This document shows positions 6,594 through 13,955 of a stretch of 16,217 nt of DNA, in pieces. A model generated the notes under the pieces. That model made no database searches. It worked only from the letters and a program-made list of their open reading frames with translations, and was not told the origin of the DNA. The stretch spans positions 1-16,217 of the forward strand of contig CAUHBW010000033.1 in the NCBI GenBank assembly GCA_959604115.1, read 5' to 3'. Both the position numbers and the translations under genes were made by a program. The first letter of the stretch is position 1, and the number at the start of each line of letters is the position of its first letter. The DNA comes from an uncultured Bilophila sp. Its GTDB lineage: Bacteria > Desulfobacterota > Desulfovibrionia > Desulfovibrionales > Desulfovibrionaceae.

Positions 6594-6956
6594 TTAGAAC
6601 TCGAGGCCGCCTTCGCGGGCGCCATCGGCCACGGCCTTGATCTTGCCGTGGTAGAGATATCCGTTACGGTCGAAGACCACCTTGACGATGCTCTTCTCCT
6701 TGGCCAGACGGGCAATTTCCTTGCCCACCGCTTCGGCGCCAGTCTTGTTGCAGCTCAGCTTTTCGCCGCCCTTGGAAAGAACCAGGGTGGAGGTGGCGGC
6801 AAGCGTGGCGCCGGTGAGGTCGTCGACAACCTGGGCATACATGTGCAGGTTGGAACGGAAGATCACCAGGCGGGGACGTTCGGCCGTGCCGGAAATCTTT
6901 TTGCGGATGCGGATCTTCCTGCGCTGCCTGGCTTCATTTTTGGTCATAGTGCTCAT
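6594..6956 (-). CDS. rplR: 50S ribosomal protein L18
   Basis: L18 binds 5S rRNA and, with L5, forms the central protuberance. The 120-residue product has a basic N-terminus (RQRRKIRIRKKISGTAERPR) followed by the conserved LVIFRSNLHMYAQVVDD and ends VVFDRNGYLYHGKIKAVADG AREGGLEF-like, as in the family. The first ATG (6954-6956) is weakly preceded by GGGG, and a second ATG three codons later is possible. The gene is 12 nt after rplF and 21 nt before rpsE. Confidence 0.96.
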   Translation of the reverse strand: MSTMTKNEARQRRKIRIRKKISGTAERPRLVIFRSNLHMYAQVVDDLTGATLAATSTLVLSKGGEKLSCNKTGAEAVGKEIARLAKEKSIVKVVFDRNGYLYHGKIKAVADGAREGGLEF

Positions 6957-6968
6957 AGCGCGCCCCGA

Positions 6969-7511
6969 TTATTTACCCTTGCCGCCGGACTTGCCGGCCT
7001 TGCGCAGGATGGTTTCGGTTTCGTACTTGATGCCCTTGCCCTTATAGGGTTCGGGCTTGCGGATGCGGCGAATGCGAGCGGCCATTTCGCCCACGAGGAC
7101 CTTGTCAGCGCCCGAGATGGTGAGCTTCTGACCTTCGACCTTCGCGGAGAGTCCAGCAGGCAGTTCCACGAGAACAGGGTGGGAGAAACCCACCTGAAGT
7201 TCAATCACATTACCTTTCACAGCAACACGGTAGCCGACGCCGATGACTTCGAGGGTCTTGGAGAACCCCTTGGTCACGCCCTCGACGCAGTTGGCGAGGA
7301 GGGTACGGCGCAGGCCGTGCTGGGCGCGGGCTTCGCGCGTCTCGGCCTTGCGGGTCAGGATGACATGACCGTCGGCCACTTCATAGGAAAGAAGGTCGCA
7401 CACCGGAGTGGTCAGCGAAGCCTTCGCTCCCTTCACTTCAACAACATCAGCCCCGACCTTCACCTCGACACCGGAGGGGATGGCGATGGGCAGTTTTCCG
7501 ATTCTTGACAT
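6969..7511 (-). CDS. rplF: 50S ribosomal protein L6
   Basis: L6 lies near the GTPase-associated centre and the sarcin-ricin loop. The 180-residue protein has two related alpha/beta domains and starts MSRIGKLPIAIPSGVEVKV. The C-terminal signature is PEPYKGKGIKYETETILRKA (about 153-172), followed by a Lys/Gly-rich tail. The ATG is at 7509-7511, 11 nt after rpsH. The length is that expected for the family and no key segment is missing. Confidence 0.97.
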   Translation of the reverse strand: MSRIGKLPIAIPSGVEVKVGADVVEVKGAKASLTTPVCDLLSYEVADGHVILTRKAETREARAQHGLRRTLLANCVEGVTKGFSKTLEVIGVGYRVAVKGNVIELQVGFSHPVLVELPAGLSAKVEGQKLTISGADKVLVGEMAARIRRIRKPEPYKGKGIKYETETILRKAGKSGGKGK

Positions 7512-7522
7512 GCTACACCCGC

Positions 7523-7903
7523 CTACCAGATTTCACACAAAAGTTCGCCGCCCACCTTCATCTGGTGAGCCTGATTGCCAGCGAGCACCCCGTGCGAAGT
7601 GGACAGGATGCAGATGCCAAGGCCGTTCTGCACGCGGGGGATTTCGTGGGCGCCAACATACACCCGGCGACCGGGCTTGCTCATCCGCTTCAGGCCTTCA
7701 ATGGCGGGTTTGCCCTTGAAGTACTTGAGCTGGATGTTGATGTTGCGGTCGTCCACGGTTACGTCATCGACGTACCCTTCCTGCTTGAGGATGGCAGCAA
7801 TGGCTTCCTTCATCTTCGAGCTCGGCACACTCACTTCCTTGTGCAGGGCCAAGTGCGCGTTGCGGATACGCGTCAGCATATCTGCAATAGGATCAGTCAT
7901 CAT
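7523..7903 (-). CDS. rpsH: 30S ribosomal protein S8
   Basis: S8 binds helix 21 of 16S rRNA and, in E. coli, represses the spc operon by binding the rplE start region. The 126-residue product starts MMTDPIADMLTRIRNA and has the conserved ISTSHGVLAG-like segment (about 99-109: ILSTSHGVLAG) and KVGGELLCEIW end. Of two adjacent ATGs the first fits best, with AAGGAG 8 nt upstream. It lies 28 nt after rpsN. No obvious S8-type helix was identified in the rplE leader here by eye. Confidence 0.97.
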   Translation of the reverse strand: MMTDPIADMLTRIRNAHLALHKEVSVPSSKMKEAIAAILKQEGYVDDVTVDDRNINIQLKYFKGKPAIEGLKRMSKPGRRVYVGAHEIPRVQNGLGICILSTSHGVLAGNQAHQMKVGGELLCEIW

Positions 7904-7931
7904 CGAATGGTCTCCTTATACCCTTTCACGG

Positions 7932-8117
7932 TTACCAGCTGGACTTGCGAACGCCGGGGAGGTCGCCGCGGAGGGCCATATTGCGGAAGCAGATACGGCA
8001 CAGACCAAACTTGCGCATGTACGCGTGAGGTCTGCCGCAGATGGGGCAGCGGTTGTAGGCGCGGCTGGAAAACTTGGGTTTCCGGGCGGCCTTTACTTCG
8101 AGGGAAGTACGCGACAC
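7932..8117 (-). CDS. rpsN: 30S ribosomal protein S14, zinc-binding type, GTG start
   Basis: S14 is a head protein of the small subunit. This is the short 61-residue zinc form, with C24-x2-C27 and C40-x2-C43 (NRCPICGRPHAYMRKFGLCR). It corresponds to the type often called rpsZ, not the zinc-free form of about 100 residues found in E. coli. The start is GTG at 8115-8117, with AAGGAG 8 nt upstream. It sits between rplE and rpsH in the usual spc position. No zinc-free paralogue is in the window. Confidence 0.97.
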   Translation of the reverse strand: MSRTSLEVKAARKPKFSSRAYNRCPICGRPHAYMRKFGLCRICFRNMALRGDLPGVRKSSW

Positions 8118-8129
8118 TATCCTAACTCC

Positions 8130-8669
8130 TTACTTTCTGAAAGGCATGCCCAGCTGTTCGAGCAGGAACTTGCCTTCTTTGTCAGTGGTGGCGGTGGTCA
8201 CGATGGTGATGTTCATGCCCTTGGGGTTTTCGATGCGGTCGGCTTCCATTTCGGGGAAGATCGCATGTTCCTTGATCCCGAGGGTGAAGTTGCCGCGACC
8301 ATCGAAGCCACGATCCGGAATGCCGCGGAAGTCGCGCACGCGCGGAAGGGCGAAGTTCATGAGCTTGTCCAGGAAGTCCCACATGCGTTCCTTGCGGAGC
8401 GTCACGCGGCAACCGATGGGCATGCCTTCACGCAGCTTGAACGCGGCGATGGACTTCTTGGCGCGGGTCATCACGGCCTTCTGTCCGGCGATGACGGACA
8501 GTTCGTTCATGGCCTCTTCCATCAGCTTGTTGTTCTGGCTGGCGGAACCGAGGCCGATGTTCAGCGAAACTTTCACAATCCCGGGAATCTGCATGGGAGA
8601 GCTGTACGCGAACTCCTTCTGCAATACCGGGACCACTTTCTCGCGGTATACGTTTTCAAGACGGGTCAT
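8130..8669 (-). CDS. rplE: 50S ribosomal protein L5
   Basis: L5 binds 5S rRNA and contacts P-site tRNA in the central protuberance. The 179-residue protein starts MTRLENVYREKVVPVLQKEF and contains KVSLNIGLGSASQN, the TRAKKSIAAFKLREGMPIGC core (about 84-103) and the PRVRDFRGIPDRGFDGRGNF segment. It ends TDKEGKFLLEQLGMPFRK. The ATG is at 8667-8669, 10 nt after rplX. All family hallmarks are present. Confidence 0.97.
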   Translation of the reverse strand: MTRLENVYREKVVPVLQKEFAYSSPMQIPGIVKVSLNIGLGSASQNNKLMEEAMNELSVIAGQKAVMTRAKKSIAAFKLREGMPIGCRVTLRKERMWDFLDKLMNFALPRVRDFRGIPDRGFDGRGNFTLGIKEHAIFPEMEADRIENPKGMNITIVTTATTDKEGKFLLEQLGMPFRK

Positions 8670-8679
8670 GGTGGTTCAC

Positions 8680-9000
8680 CTACAGCGTTTCGTTGCACTT
8701 CTTGCAGAAGCGGATTTTCTTGCCGTCCTCCGCGTAGCGATAACCCACGCGGGTGGGAGCGGCGCAGGCGGGGCACACGACCATGAGGTTGGAGACGTGG
8801 ATGGGCATTTCCTTGTCCACGATCCCGCCGGGCTCGCGCCGATAGGGGTTCGGCTTCACGTGACGCTTGGCCACGTTGACCTTTTCCACCACAACAGAGT
8901 CATGCTTGTGCAGGACCTTCAAGACCTTGCCGATCTTGCCCTGGTCCTTGCCGGCGATGACCATTACTTTGTCATCCTTGCGGATACGAAACTGTTTCAT
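8680..9000 (-). CDS. rplX: 50S ribosomal protein L24 with C-terminal zinc ribbon
   Basis: L24 is an early assembly initiator at the tunnel exit, with an N-terminal KOW domain. The 106-residue product has the KOW motif (KDDKVMVIAGKDQGKIGKVL at 8-27). Its C-terminal CPAC (C76, C79) and CKKC (C99, C102) pairs are likely to bind zinc, a form seen in many bacteria but absent from E. coli L24. The ATG is at 8998-9000, 11 nt after rplN. Confidence 0.97.
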   Translation of the reverse strand: MKQFRIRKDDKVMVIAGKDQGKIGKVLKVLHKHDSVVVEKVNVAKRHVKPNPYRREPGGIVDKEMPIHVSNLMVVCPACAAPTRVGYRYAEDGKKIRFCKKCNETL

Positions 9001-9011
9001 GACAATGACTC

Positions 9012-9380
9012 CTACAGAACCTCAGGTGCGAGGGACACGATCTTCATGAAGTTCTTGGCGCGCAGTTCACGGGCCACAGGTCCGAAGATACGGGTTCCCA
9101 CGGGTTCACCCTGCTTGGAAAGCAGCACGGCGGCGTTGGAGTCAAACTTGATGTAGGAACCGTCGACGCGGCGCACCTCTTTCGCGGTGCGCACGATCAC
9201 GGCCTGCATCACGTCGCCCTTCTTCACCTTGCTGTGGGGCATGGCTTCCTTGACGGCAACCATGATGATGTCGCCCACGGTGGCGTAGCGCCGGTGAGAG
9301 CCGCCCAGCACCTTGATGCAGGCCACTTTCTTGGCGCCGGAGTTATCGGCAACCTGAAGCGTGGATTCAACCTGGATCAT
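9012..9380 (-). CDS. rplN: 50S ribosomal protein L14
   Basis: L14 sits at the subunit interface (bridge B8) and is the docking site of RsfS-type silencing factors. The 122-residue product starts MIQVESTLQVADNSGAKKVA, the family signature. It continues with the five-stranded barrel core and ends FGPVARELRAKNFMKIVSLAPEVL-like, as in the family. The ATG is at 9378-9380, 10 nt after rpsQ. This is the first gene of the spc part in E. coli terms, but no promoter-sized gap separates it from rpsQ, so here it is probably co-transcribed with the S10 genes. Confidence 0.97.
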   Translation of the reverse strand: MIQVESTLQVADNSGAKKVACIKVLGGSHRRYATVGDIIMVAVKEAMPHSKVKKGDVMQAVIVRTAKEVRRVDGSYIKFDSNAAVLLSKQGEPVGTRIFGPVARELRAKNFMKIVSLAPEVL

Positions 9381-9390
9381 GACGTAACTC

Positions 9391-9657
9391 CTACACGGCC
9401 TTTTCGAGGATAGTCACCAGGTGCCAGCGCTTGTTGCGGCTCATGGGACGGAATTCCACGATTTTCACTTTATCACCGATGCCGCACTCGTTCATGGGAT
9501 CATGAGCGGTAAACTTTTTGCGGCGACGCACGAACTTCTTGAGGAGCGGATGCTTCACCAGGGTCTCAACGCGAACGACGATGGTCTTGTCGTTCTTGTC
9601 GCTGACCACGGTACCGATAAGCATGCGGCCCTTGCGGTTTTCCATGGCTTGAGACAT
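9391..9657 (-). CDS. rpsQ: 30S ribosomal protein S17
   Basis: S17 is a primary 16S rRNA-binding protein with an OB fold. The 88-residue product contains GTVVSDKNDKTIVVRVET and the conserved HDPMNECGIGDKVKIVEFRP segment (about 52-71), in which the start of the second half of the OB fold is recognisable. The first ATG (9655-9657) has AAGGAA about 9 nt upstream and is preferred. An ATG four codons downstream is possible but would sit too far from that site. It lies 4 nt after rpmC. Confidence 0.96.
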   Translation of the reverse strand: MSQAMENRKGRMLIGTVVSDKNDKTIVVRVETLVKHPLLKKFVRRRKKFTAHDPMNECGIGDKVKIVEFRPMSRNKRWHLVTILEKAV

Positions 9658-9661
9658 GGTG

Positions 9662-9847
9662 CTATTCCTTTTCCTTCAGGACGGTCAGAATCCGCGCGAT
9701 GTTCTTCCGGGCGGCGGGAATGGACGAAGTCTTTTCCAGCTGGGCGGTCGTGTGTTGGAAGCGCAGATTAAAAAGTTCCTGCCGCTGTTCGGCGAGTTTG
9801 GCCTTGAGCTCTTCCACGCCGAGTTCTTTCAGTTCTTTTGCTTTCAT
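9662..9847 (-). CDS. rpmC: 50S ribosomal protein L29
   Basis: L29 is a two-helix protein at the tunnel exit, and with L23 forms the landing site for trigger factor and SRP. The 61-residue product starts MKAKELKELGVEELKAKLAE and contains the family signature QELFNLRFQHTTAQLEKTS (about 22-40), then NIARILTVLKEKE. Only 1 nt separates it from rplP and 4 nt from rpsQ, so translation is probably coupled. It is entirely helix-forming and highly charged, as expected. Confidence 0.95.
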   Translation of the reverse strand: MKAKELKELGVEELKAKLAEQRQELFNLRFQHTTAQLEKTSSIPAARKNIARILTVLKEKE

Positions 9848-9848
9848 A

Positions 9849-10262
9849 CTACAGACCCTCTCTCACCACAATCACTGTCTTGACCGGCAGCTTGTGCGCG
9901 GCGCGGGTGAGGGCTTCCTTGGCCAGCTCGAGGCTGACGCCCTTGATTTCGTACAGGATGCGGCCGGGTTTGACCGGGGCGCACCAGCCCACCGGAGCGC
10001 CCTTACCGGAACCCTGACGGGTTTCGAGAGGCTTCGCGGTGACGGGGCGGTCGGGGAACACGCGGATCCAAACCTTGCCGCCGCGCTTGATGTGACGCAT
10101 CATGGCGATACGGGCGGCTTCGATCTGCTGGTTGGTCAGCTTTCCGTGCTCCACAGTCTTCAAACCGATATCGCCGAAGGCGATGGTGGCGCCACGGAGA
10201 GCGGGGCCACGCAGGCGGCCTTTCTGCCACTTGCGGAATTTAACTCTTTTGGGAGCGAGCAT
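9849..10262 (-). CDS. rplP: 50S ribosomal protein L16
   Basis: L16 organises the A-site region of the peptidyl transferase centre. The 137-residue product contains KFRKWQKGRLRGPALRGATI near the N-terminus and MMRHIKRGGKVWIRVFPDRP (about 54-73). The loop TAKPLETRQGSGKGAPVGW (75-93) approaches the catalytic centre. The start ATG overlaps the rpsC stop by one base (TAATG, 10260-10264), a typical re-initiation arrangement. Length and motifs are standard. Confidence 0.97.
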   Translation of the reverse strand: MLAPKRVKFRKWQKGRLRGPALRGATIAFGDIGLKTVEHGKLTNQQIEAARIAMMRHIKRGGKVWIRVFPDRPVTAKPLETRQGSGKGAPVGWCAPVKPGRILYEIKGVSLELAKEALTRAAHKLPVKTVIVVREGL

Positions 10263-10903
10263 TACCTTTCAACCTCTTTGTCAAGGATTTCACCTTTGTA
10301 GATCCACGCCTTGACCCCGATGATACCGTAGGTGGTACGCGCTTCGGCGAAGCCGTAGTCGATGTCGGCACGCAGGGTCTGCAACGGCACGCGACCGTCG
10401 CGGTACCATTCGGTACGGGCGATTTCCGCACCGGCGAGACGGCCGGAGCAGGTCACCTTGATGCCCTCGGCGCCGAACTTGCGGGCCATGGTCACCGTAC
10501 GCTTCATCGCGCGGCGGAAGGCGACGCGGCGTTCGAGCTGCTGAGCGATGTTTTCGGCCACCAGCTGGGAATCCACTTCAGGACGGCGGATTTCGTTCAC
10601 TTCAAGAGAGAACTCCCGTCCGAACTTGGCGCGCAAGTCGCCGCGAAGCTTTTCGATTTCCACGCCTTTGCGACCGATGACGATGCCGGGACGGGCGGTG
10701 GAAAGGATGAGGCGGATCTTGCCCCCGGCGCGTTCGATCTCGATCTTGGAGATGCCGGCGCTGTAGAGGAGCTTCTTCACATACTTGCGGACTTCATGGT
10801 CTTCATACACAAAGGCAGGGTAGTCTTTTTTGCTGAACCAGCGGGACTGCCAGTTCTTGTTATACCCAAGCCGGAATCCGTACGGATGAACTTTCTGACC
10901 CAT
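10262..10903 (-). CDS. rpsC: 30S ribosomal protein S3
   Basis: S3 lines the mRNA entry tunnel and contributes to the ribosomal helicase activity. The 213-residue product starts MGQKVHPYGFRLGYNKNWQS. It has the type-2 KH domain with GRKG at 77-80 and the C-terminal domain with RAMKRTVTMARKFGAEGIKV and the GVKAWIYKGEI end. The ATG is at 10901-10903, 3 nt after rplV. Nothing is missing relative to the family. Confidence 0.98.
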   Translation of the reverse strand: MGQKVHPYGFRLGYNKNWQSRWFSKKDYPAFVYEDHEVRKYVKKLLYSAGISKIEIERAGGKIRLILSTARPGIVIGRKGVEIEKLRGDLRAKFGREFSLEVNEIRRPEVDSQLVAENIAQQLERRVAFRRAMKRTVTMARKFGAEGIKVTCSGRLAGAEIARTEWYRDGRVPLQTLRADIDYGFAEARTTYGIIGVKAWIYKGEILDKEVER

Positions 10904-10906
10904 GAC

Positions 10907-11245
10907 TTATTCCTGCCCTTCTGCGAGTATCACGGTAATGTGGCTGGTACGCTTATGGATGTTCGTGGCGCGGCCCTGGGCGCGCGGCATGAACCGCTTC
11001 CAGGTGGGGCCTTCGTTCACGAGGATTTCCTTAATGACCAGAGCATCCACGTCCATGCTGGCGTTGTGTTCCGCGTTGGCGAGAGCCGAGCGGACCACAC
11101 CGAGAATAACGCCGGCAGGCTTGTTAGGCGTGAAGCGCAGCAGGTTCATGGCAGCCTCGACAGGCATACCCTTCACGTTGCGGGCGACCAGCCTGGTCTT
11201 GCGCGGAGCAACGCGCACGAATTTGGCAGTAGCTTTCGATTCCAT
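10907..11245 (-). CDS. rplV: 50S ribosomal protein L22
   Basis: L22 reaches into the peptide exit tunnel with a long beta-hairpin, the site of macrolide-resistance changes in other bacteria. Starting at the ATG at 11243-11245 the product has 112 residues, beginning MESKATAKFVRVAPRKTRLV. The tunnel hairpin lies at about 80-100 (WKRFMPRAQGRATNIHKRTS) and looks wild type. A GTG three codons upstream (11252-11254) would give a 115-residue form. I prefer the ATG because GGGTG then falls at a normal distance upstream, and the family usually begins with a short MExKA start. It is flanked within a few bases by rpsS and rpsC. Confidence 0.94.
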   Translation of the reverse strand: MESKATAKFVRVAPRKTRLVARNVKGMPVEAAMNLLRFTPNKPAGVILGVVRSALANAEHNASMDVDALVIKEILVNEGPTWKRFMPRAQGRATNIHKRTSHITVILAEGQE

Positions 11246-11257
11246 GATTGGCACCCG

Positions 11258-11539
11258 TTATTTCTTGGCCTTGGTCTTCTTGTCGGCGGCATGGCCGTGG
11301 AAGGTGCGCGTCGGCGCGAATTCCCCAAGCTTGTGTCCCACCATGTTTTCGGTGACGAAAACGGGGAGGAACTTCTTGCCGTTGTGCACGGCGAAGGTGA
11401 TTCCCACCATTTCGGGCAGGACGGTGGACCGGCGCGACCAGGTCTTCACCACGCGGCGATCGTTGGTAGCAACGGCCGCATCCACCTTTTTCATCAGATG
11501 GTCGTCCACGAAGGGACCTTTTTTCAGTGATCTGGGCAT
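11258..11539 (-). CDS. rpsS: 30S ribosomal protein S19
   Basis: S19 sits in the head of the small subunit with S13 and contributes to bridge B1a. The 93-residue product starts MPRSLKKGPFVDDHLMKKVD and carries the signature TWSRRSTVLPEMVGITFAVH and the GHKLGEFAPTRTFHGH segment. A lysine-rich tail follows. The ATG is at 11537-11539, 8 nt after rplB. Sequence and length are as expected for the family. Confidence 0.97.
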   Translation of the reverse strand: MPRSLKKGPFVDDHLMKKVDAAVATNDRRVVKTWSRRSTVLPEMVGITFAVHNGKKFLPVFVTENMVGHKLGEFAPTRTFHGHAADKKTKAKK

Positions 11540-11547
11540 AACAGCTC

Positions 11548-12378
11548 CTACTTCTGGCCGCGGCGCTTCACGATGAGACGCGACGAGGGCTTCTTCTTAT
11601 CGCGGGTCTTATAGCCCTTAGCAGGCATACCCCACGGGGACACGGGGTGACGACCGCCGGAGCTTCTGCCTTCACCACCGCCGAGCGGATGGTCGACCGG
11701 GTTCATGGCGACGCCGCGAACCTTGGGGCGACGACCGAGCCAGCGATTACGGCCAGCCTTGCCCAGGGAGACGTTCTCATGCTGGATGTTGCCGACCTGA
11801 CCGATGGTGGCGAGGCAGGAGGCCAGCACCTTGCGGACTTCACCGGAAGGCATGCGCAGCAGGGCGTACTTGCCTTCCTTGGCCACGAGCTGGGCATAGG
11901 TCCCGGCGGCGCGGCAGAACTGACCGCCGCGACCGGGGTTCAGTTCGATATTGTGCAGCACCGTACCCACGGGAATGCGGGCCATCGGAAGCGCGTTGCC
12001 GGGCTTGATGTCGGCCTTTTCGCCGGCGACGATCACGTCGCCCTGCTTCACGCCGAGGGGTGCCAGAATATAGCGTTTTTCACCGTCGGCATAGTGCAGC
12101 AGCGCGATGCGGGCGGTACGGTTCGGGTCGTACTCGATATGGGCGACGGTGGCCGGGATATCGAGCTTGTTGCGCTTGAAGTCGATGATGCGATACAGGC
12201 GCTTCACGCCACCGCCGCGACGGCGGCTGGTGACACGACCATGGTTGTTACGACCAGCCTTTTTGGTGAGACCTTCCGTAAGGGATTTCTCAGGCGTGGT
12301 TCTCGTGATTTCCTCAAAGTCGGAAACCGTCTGGAAACGGCGTCCCGCCGAGGTGGGTTTCAGCTTACGCACAGCCAT
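11548..12378 (-). CDS. rplB: 50S ribosomal protein L2
   Basis: L2 is a core 23S rRNA-binding protein close to the peptidyl transferase centre. The 276-residue product contains the OB and SH3-like domains and the C-terminal signature MNPVDHPLGGGEGRSSGG (225-242). H230 corresponds to E. coli H229, implicated in peptidyl transfer. The histidine two positions on, common in the DHPHGGGEG motif, is leucine here (L232). The ATG is at 12376-12378, only 2 nt after rplW. The leucine variant may well occur in relatives, and the gene otherwise looks normal. Confidence 0.98.
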   Translation of the reverse strand: MAVRKLKPTSAGRRFQTVSDFEEITRTTPEKSLTEGLTKKAGRNNHGRVTSRRRGGGVKRLYRIIDFKRNKLDIPATVAHIEYDPNRTARIALLHYADGEKRYILAPLGVKQGDVIVAGEKADIKPGNALPMARIPVGTVLHNIELNPGRGGQFCRAAGTYAQLVAKEGKYALLRMPSGEVRKVLASCLATIGQVGNIQHENVSLGKAGRNRWLGRRPKVRGVAMNPVDHPLGGGEGRSSGGRHPVSPWGMPAKGYKTRDKKKPSSRLIVKRRGQK

Positions 12379-12380
12379 GT

Positions 12381-12668
12381 TTACACTCCCTCAAAGAACT
12401 CAATCTTTTCACCGGACGCGAGGGTCACATAGGCCTTGCGCCATCCGGGGACGCGGCTCACCTTACGGTTGCGCACGCGTTCCGTGGGCTTACGGGTAAC
12501 CACGTTCACGTCAGTCACTTTCACGTTGAAGGCGGTTTCCACGGCCTTCTTGATCTCAATCTTGTTGGCGTCGGGGTGGACGAAGAAAGCAACCTGATTC
12601 GCGCCATCGCGCAGGAAGGTCGCCTTTTCGGTCACCACGGGCCGCAAGAGAATCTGCGTATGATCCAT
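12381..12668 (-). CDS. rplW: 50S ribosomal protein L23
   Basis: L23 lies at the tunnel exit and is the main docking protein for trigger factor and SRP. The 95-residue product starts MDHTQILLRPVVTEKATFLR and contains the conserved ANKIEIKKAVETAFNVKV helix-strand (about 35-52), then the basic loop with RVRNRKVSR. The ATG at 12666-12668 has GAGG 6 nt upstream and is chosen over an in-frame TTG two codons earlier, which would abut the Shine-Dalgarno. The trigger-factor contact Glu found in E. coli L23 cannot be judged by eye. Confidence 0.95.
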   Translation of the reverse strand: MDHTQILLRPVVTEKATFLRDGANQVAFFVHPDANKIEIKKAVETAFNVKVTDVNVVTRKPTERVRNRKVSRVPGWRKAYVTLASGEKIEFFEGV

Positions 12669-12678
12669 GGCCAACCTC

Positions 12679-13299
12679 TTATTTCAGCCGCGTTTCAACG
12701 GGTTCCACGGCGCCTTCCAGAAGCACGAGCTGCTTGTGCTTCAGGATTTCGTACACACTGAGCTGATCCGGAGTGGTCAGGGTGATGCCGGGCAGGTTCC
12801 GGGAGGAGAGCACAAGGTTGCGCTCAGCTTCGGGAGCGATGATGAGAGCCTTGGAAAGGCCCAGATTGCCTGCGATGTTGGCGAACACCTTGGTCTTCGC
12901 TTCGGGCAGGTCAAAGCCCTTGACCACGAGCAGGTTTTCACCGGCGAGGCGCGAAGAGAGCGCCATGCGCAGGGCCAGCTTGCGGATCTTCTTGTTCACT
13001 TTAAAATCGTACTTGCGGGGCTGGGGTCCGAAAAGGATCGCGCCGCCACGCCACACGGGGGAACGGTTGGAACCGGCGCGAGCGCGGCCGGTGCCCTTCT
13101 GGCGCCACGGCTTCACGCCGCCGCCGGAAACCATCGCCCGAGTCTTGGTCGAGTGAGTGCCCGCACGCTTGGCAGCGAGCTGAGCCCGCACCACGAGGTG
13201 GAGAATCTCCGGCCTCACAGCGACCTCGAACACTTCGGGAGTCAGGGTCAGTTCGCCCTGTTCCTTCTTGTCCTGATCGTATACTTTCACGACAGCCAT
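12679..13299 (-). CDS. rplD: 50S ribosomal protein L4
   Basis: L4 has a globular surface domain and a long loop that lines the peptide exit tunnel. In E. coli it also represses the S10 operon by acting on the leader RNA. The 206-residue product has the loop at about 48-100 with TRAMVSGGGVKPWRQKGTGR, the macrolide-relevant segment. The globular part around it looks normal. The ATG is at 13297-13299, with GGGAGAG upstream, 15 nt after rplC. L4-mediated control of the long leader at 14274-14829 is possible by analogy, but nothing in the sequence proves it. Confidence 0.97.
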   Translation of the reverse strand: MAVVKVYDQDKKEQGELTLTPEVFEVAVRPEILHLVVRAQLAAKRAGTHSTKTRAMVSGGGVKPWRQKGTGRARAGSNRSPVWRGGAILFGPQPRKYDFKVNKKIRKLALRMALSSRLAGENLLVVKGFDLPEAKTKVFANIAGNLGLSKALIIAPEAERNLVLSSRNLPGITLTTPDQLSVYEILKHKQLVLLEGAVEPVETRLK

Positions 13300-13314
13300 T
13301 GTTTCTCTCCCTAC

Positions 13315-13944
13315 CTACTGCTTGCGCACCAGAACGAGACCGTTCTTGGGTCCGGGCACGGAACCGCGGATGAGGATGACGTTGTCTTCCATCCGCACGT
13401 CCACGATTTCAAGGCCCTGCACGGTTACCTGTTCGGCACCCCAGTGGCCAGCCATTTTTCTGCCCTTGAACACGTGGCCGGGGAAGGTGTTGTTACCGAT
13501 GGAACCACCGGAACGATGCACCTTTTCGCAACCGTGCGTGTCTTTGGAGCCCTTGAAGTTCCAGCGGCGCATGACGCCCTGGTACCCCTTACCGAGGCTC
13601 GTACCAGTTACTTTAATTTTGTCGCCGGCGGCGAACACGTCCGCAGTCAGCACCGAACCCACTTCCTGAGTGGCCGGGGCGTCGAGGCGGATTTCGCGGA
13701 CCTTGCGATAAAGAGCCGTTCCGGCTTTGGCAAAGTGACCCTTCATAGGCTTGGTCACGTGCTTTTCCTTGGCTTCTTCGAAGGCGATCTGCAGAGCGTT
13801 GTAGCCGTCTTTCTCAGCGGTCTTGACCTGGGTGACAGGGCAAGGTCCGGCCTGAACGACCGTTACGGCCACGGCAGAACCGTCTCCAGCGAAGATGCGG
13901 GTCATGCCAAGCTTGCGACCCAGAATTCCCATTTTCTCAGCCAT
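13315..13944 (-). CDS. rplC: 50S ribosomal protein L3
   Basis: L3 initiates large-subunit assembly and sends a loop toward the peptidyl transferase centre. The 209-residue product starts MAEKMGILGRKLGMTRIF, and the central extension runs at about 118-165 (GKGYQGVMRRWNFKGSKDTH, then GGSIGNNTFPGHVFKG). E. coli L3 has GQNQTPG in this loop, with Gln150 methylated by PrmB. Here the stretch is GNNTFPG, so that glutamine is absent. The ATG is at 13942-13944, with GAGGAA upstream, 11 nt after rpsJ. Confidence 0.97.
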   Translation of the reverse strand: MAEKMGILGRKLGMTRIFAGDGSAVAVTVVQAGPCPVTQVKTAEKDGYNALQIAFEEAKEKHVTKPMKGHFAKAGTALYRKVREIRLDAPATQEVGSVLTADVFAAGDKIKVTGTSLGKGYQGVMRRWNFKGSKDTHGCEKVHRSGGSIGNNTFPGHVFKGRKMAGHWGAEQVTVQGLEIVDVRMEDNVILIRGSVPGPKNGLVLVRKQ

Positions 13945-13955
13945 GACATTCCTCG

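Noticed and set aside
9381..9390. Separate spc-operon promoter between rpsQ and rplN, as in E. coli
   Set aside because: The gap is only 10 nt and no promoter-like pair was seen just upstream, so co-transcription with the S10 genes is simpler.
11225..11236. L2 Leu232 (DHPLGGGEG) as a functional defect
   Set aside because: That position is in rplB (codon near 11683), not a catalytic residue. H230 is intact, and the variant probably occurs in related bacteria.
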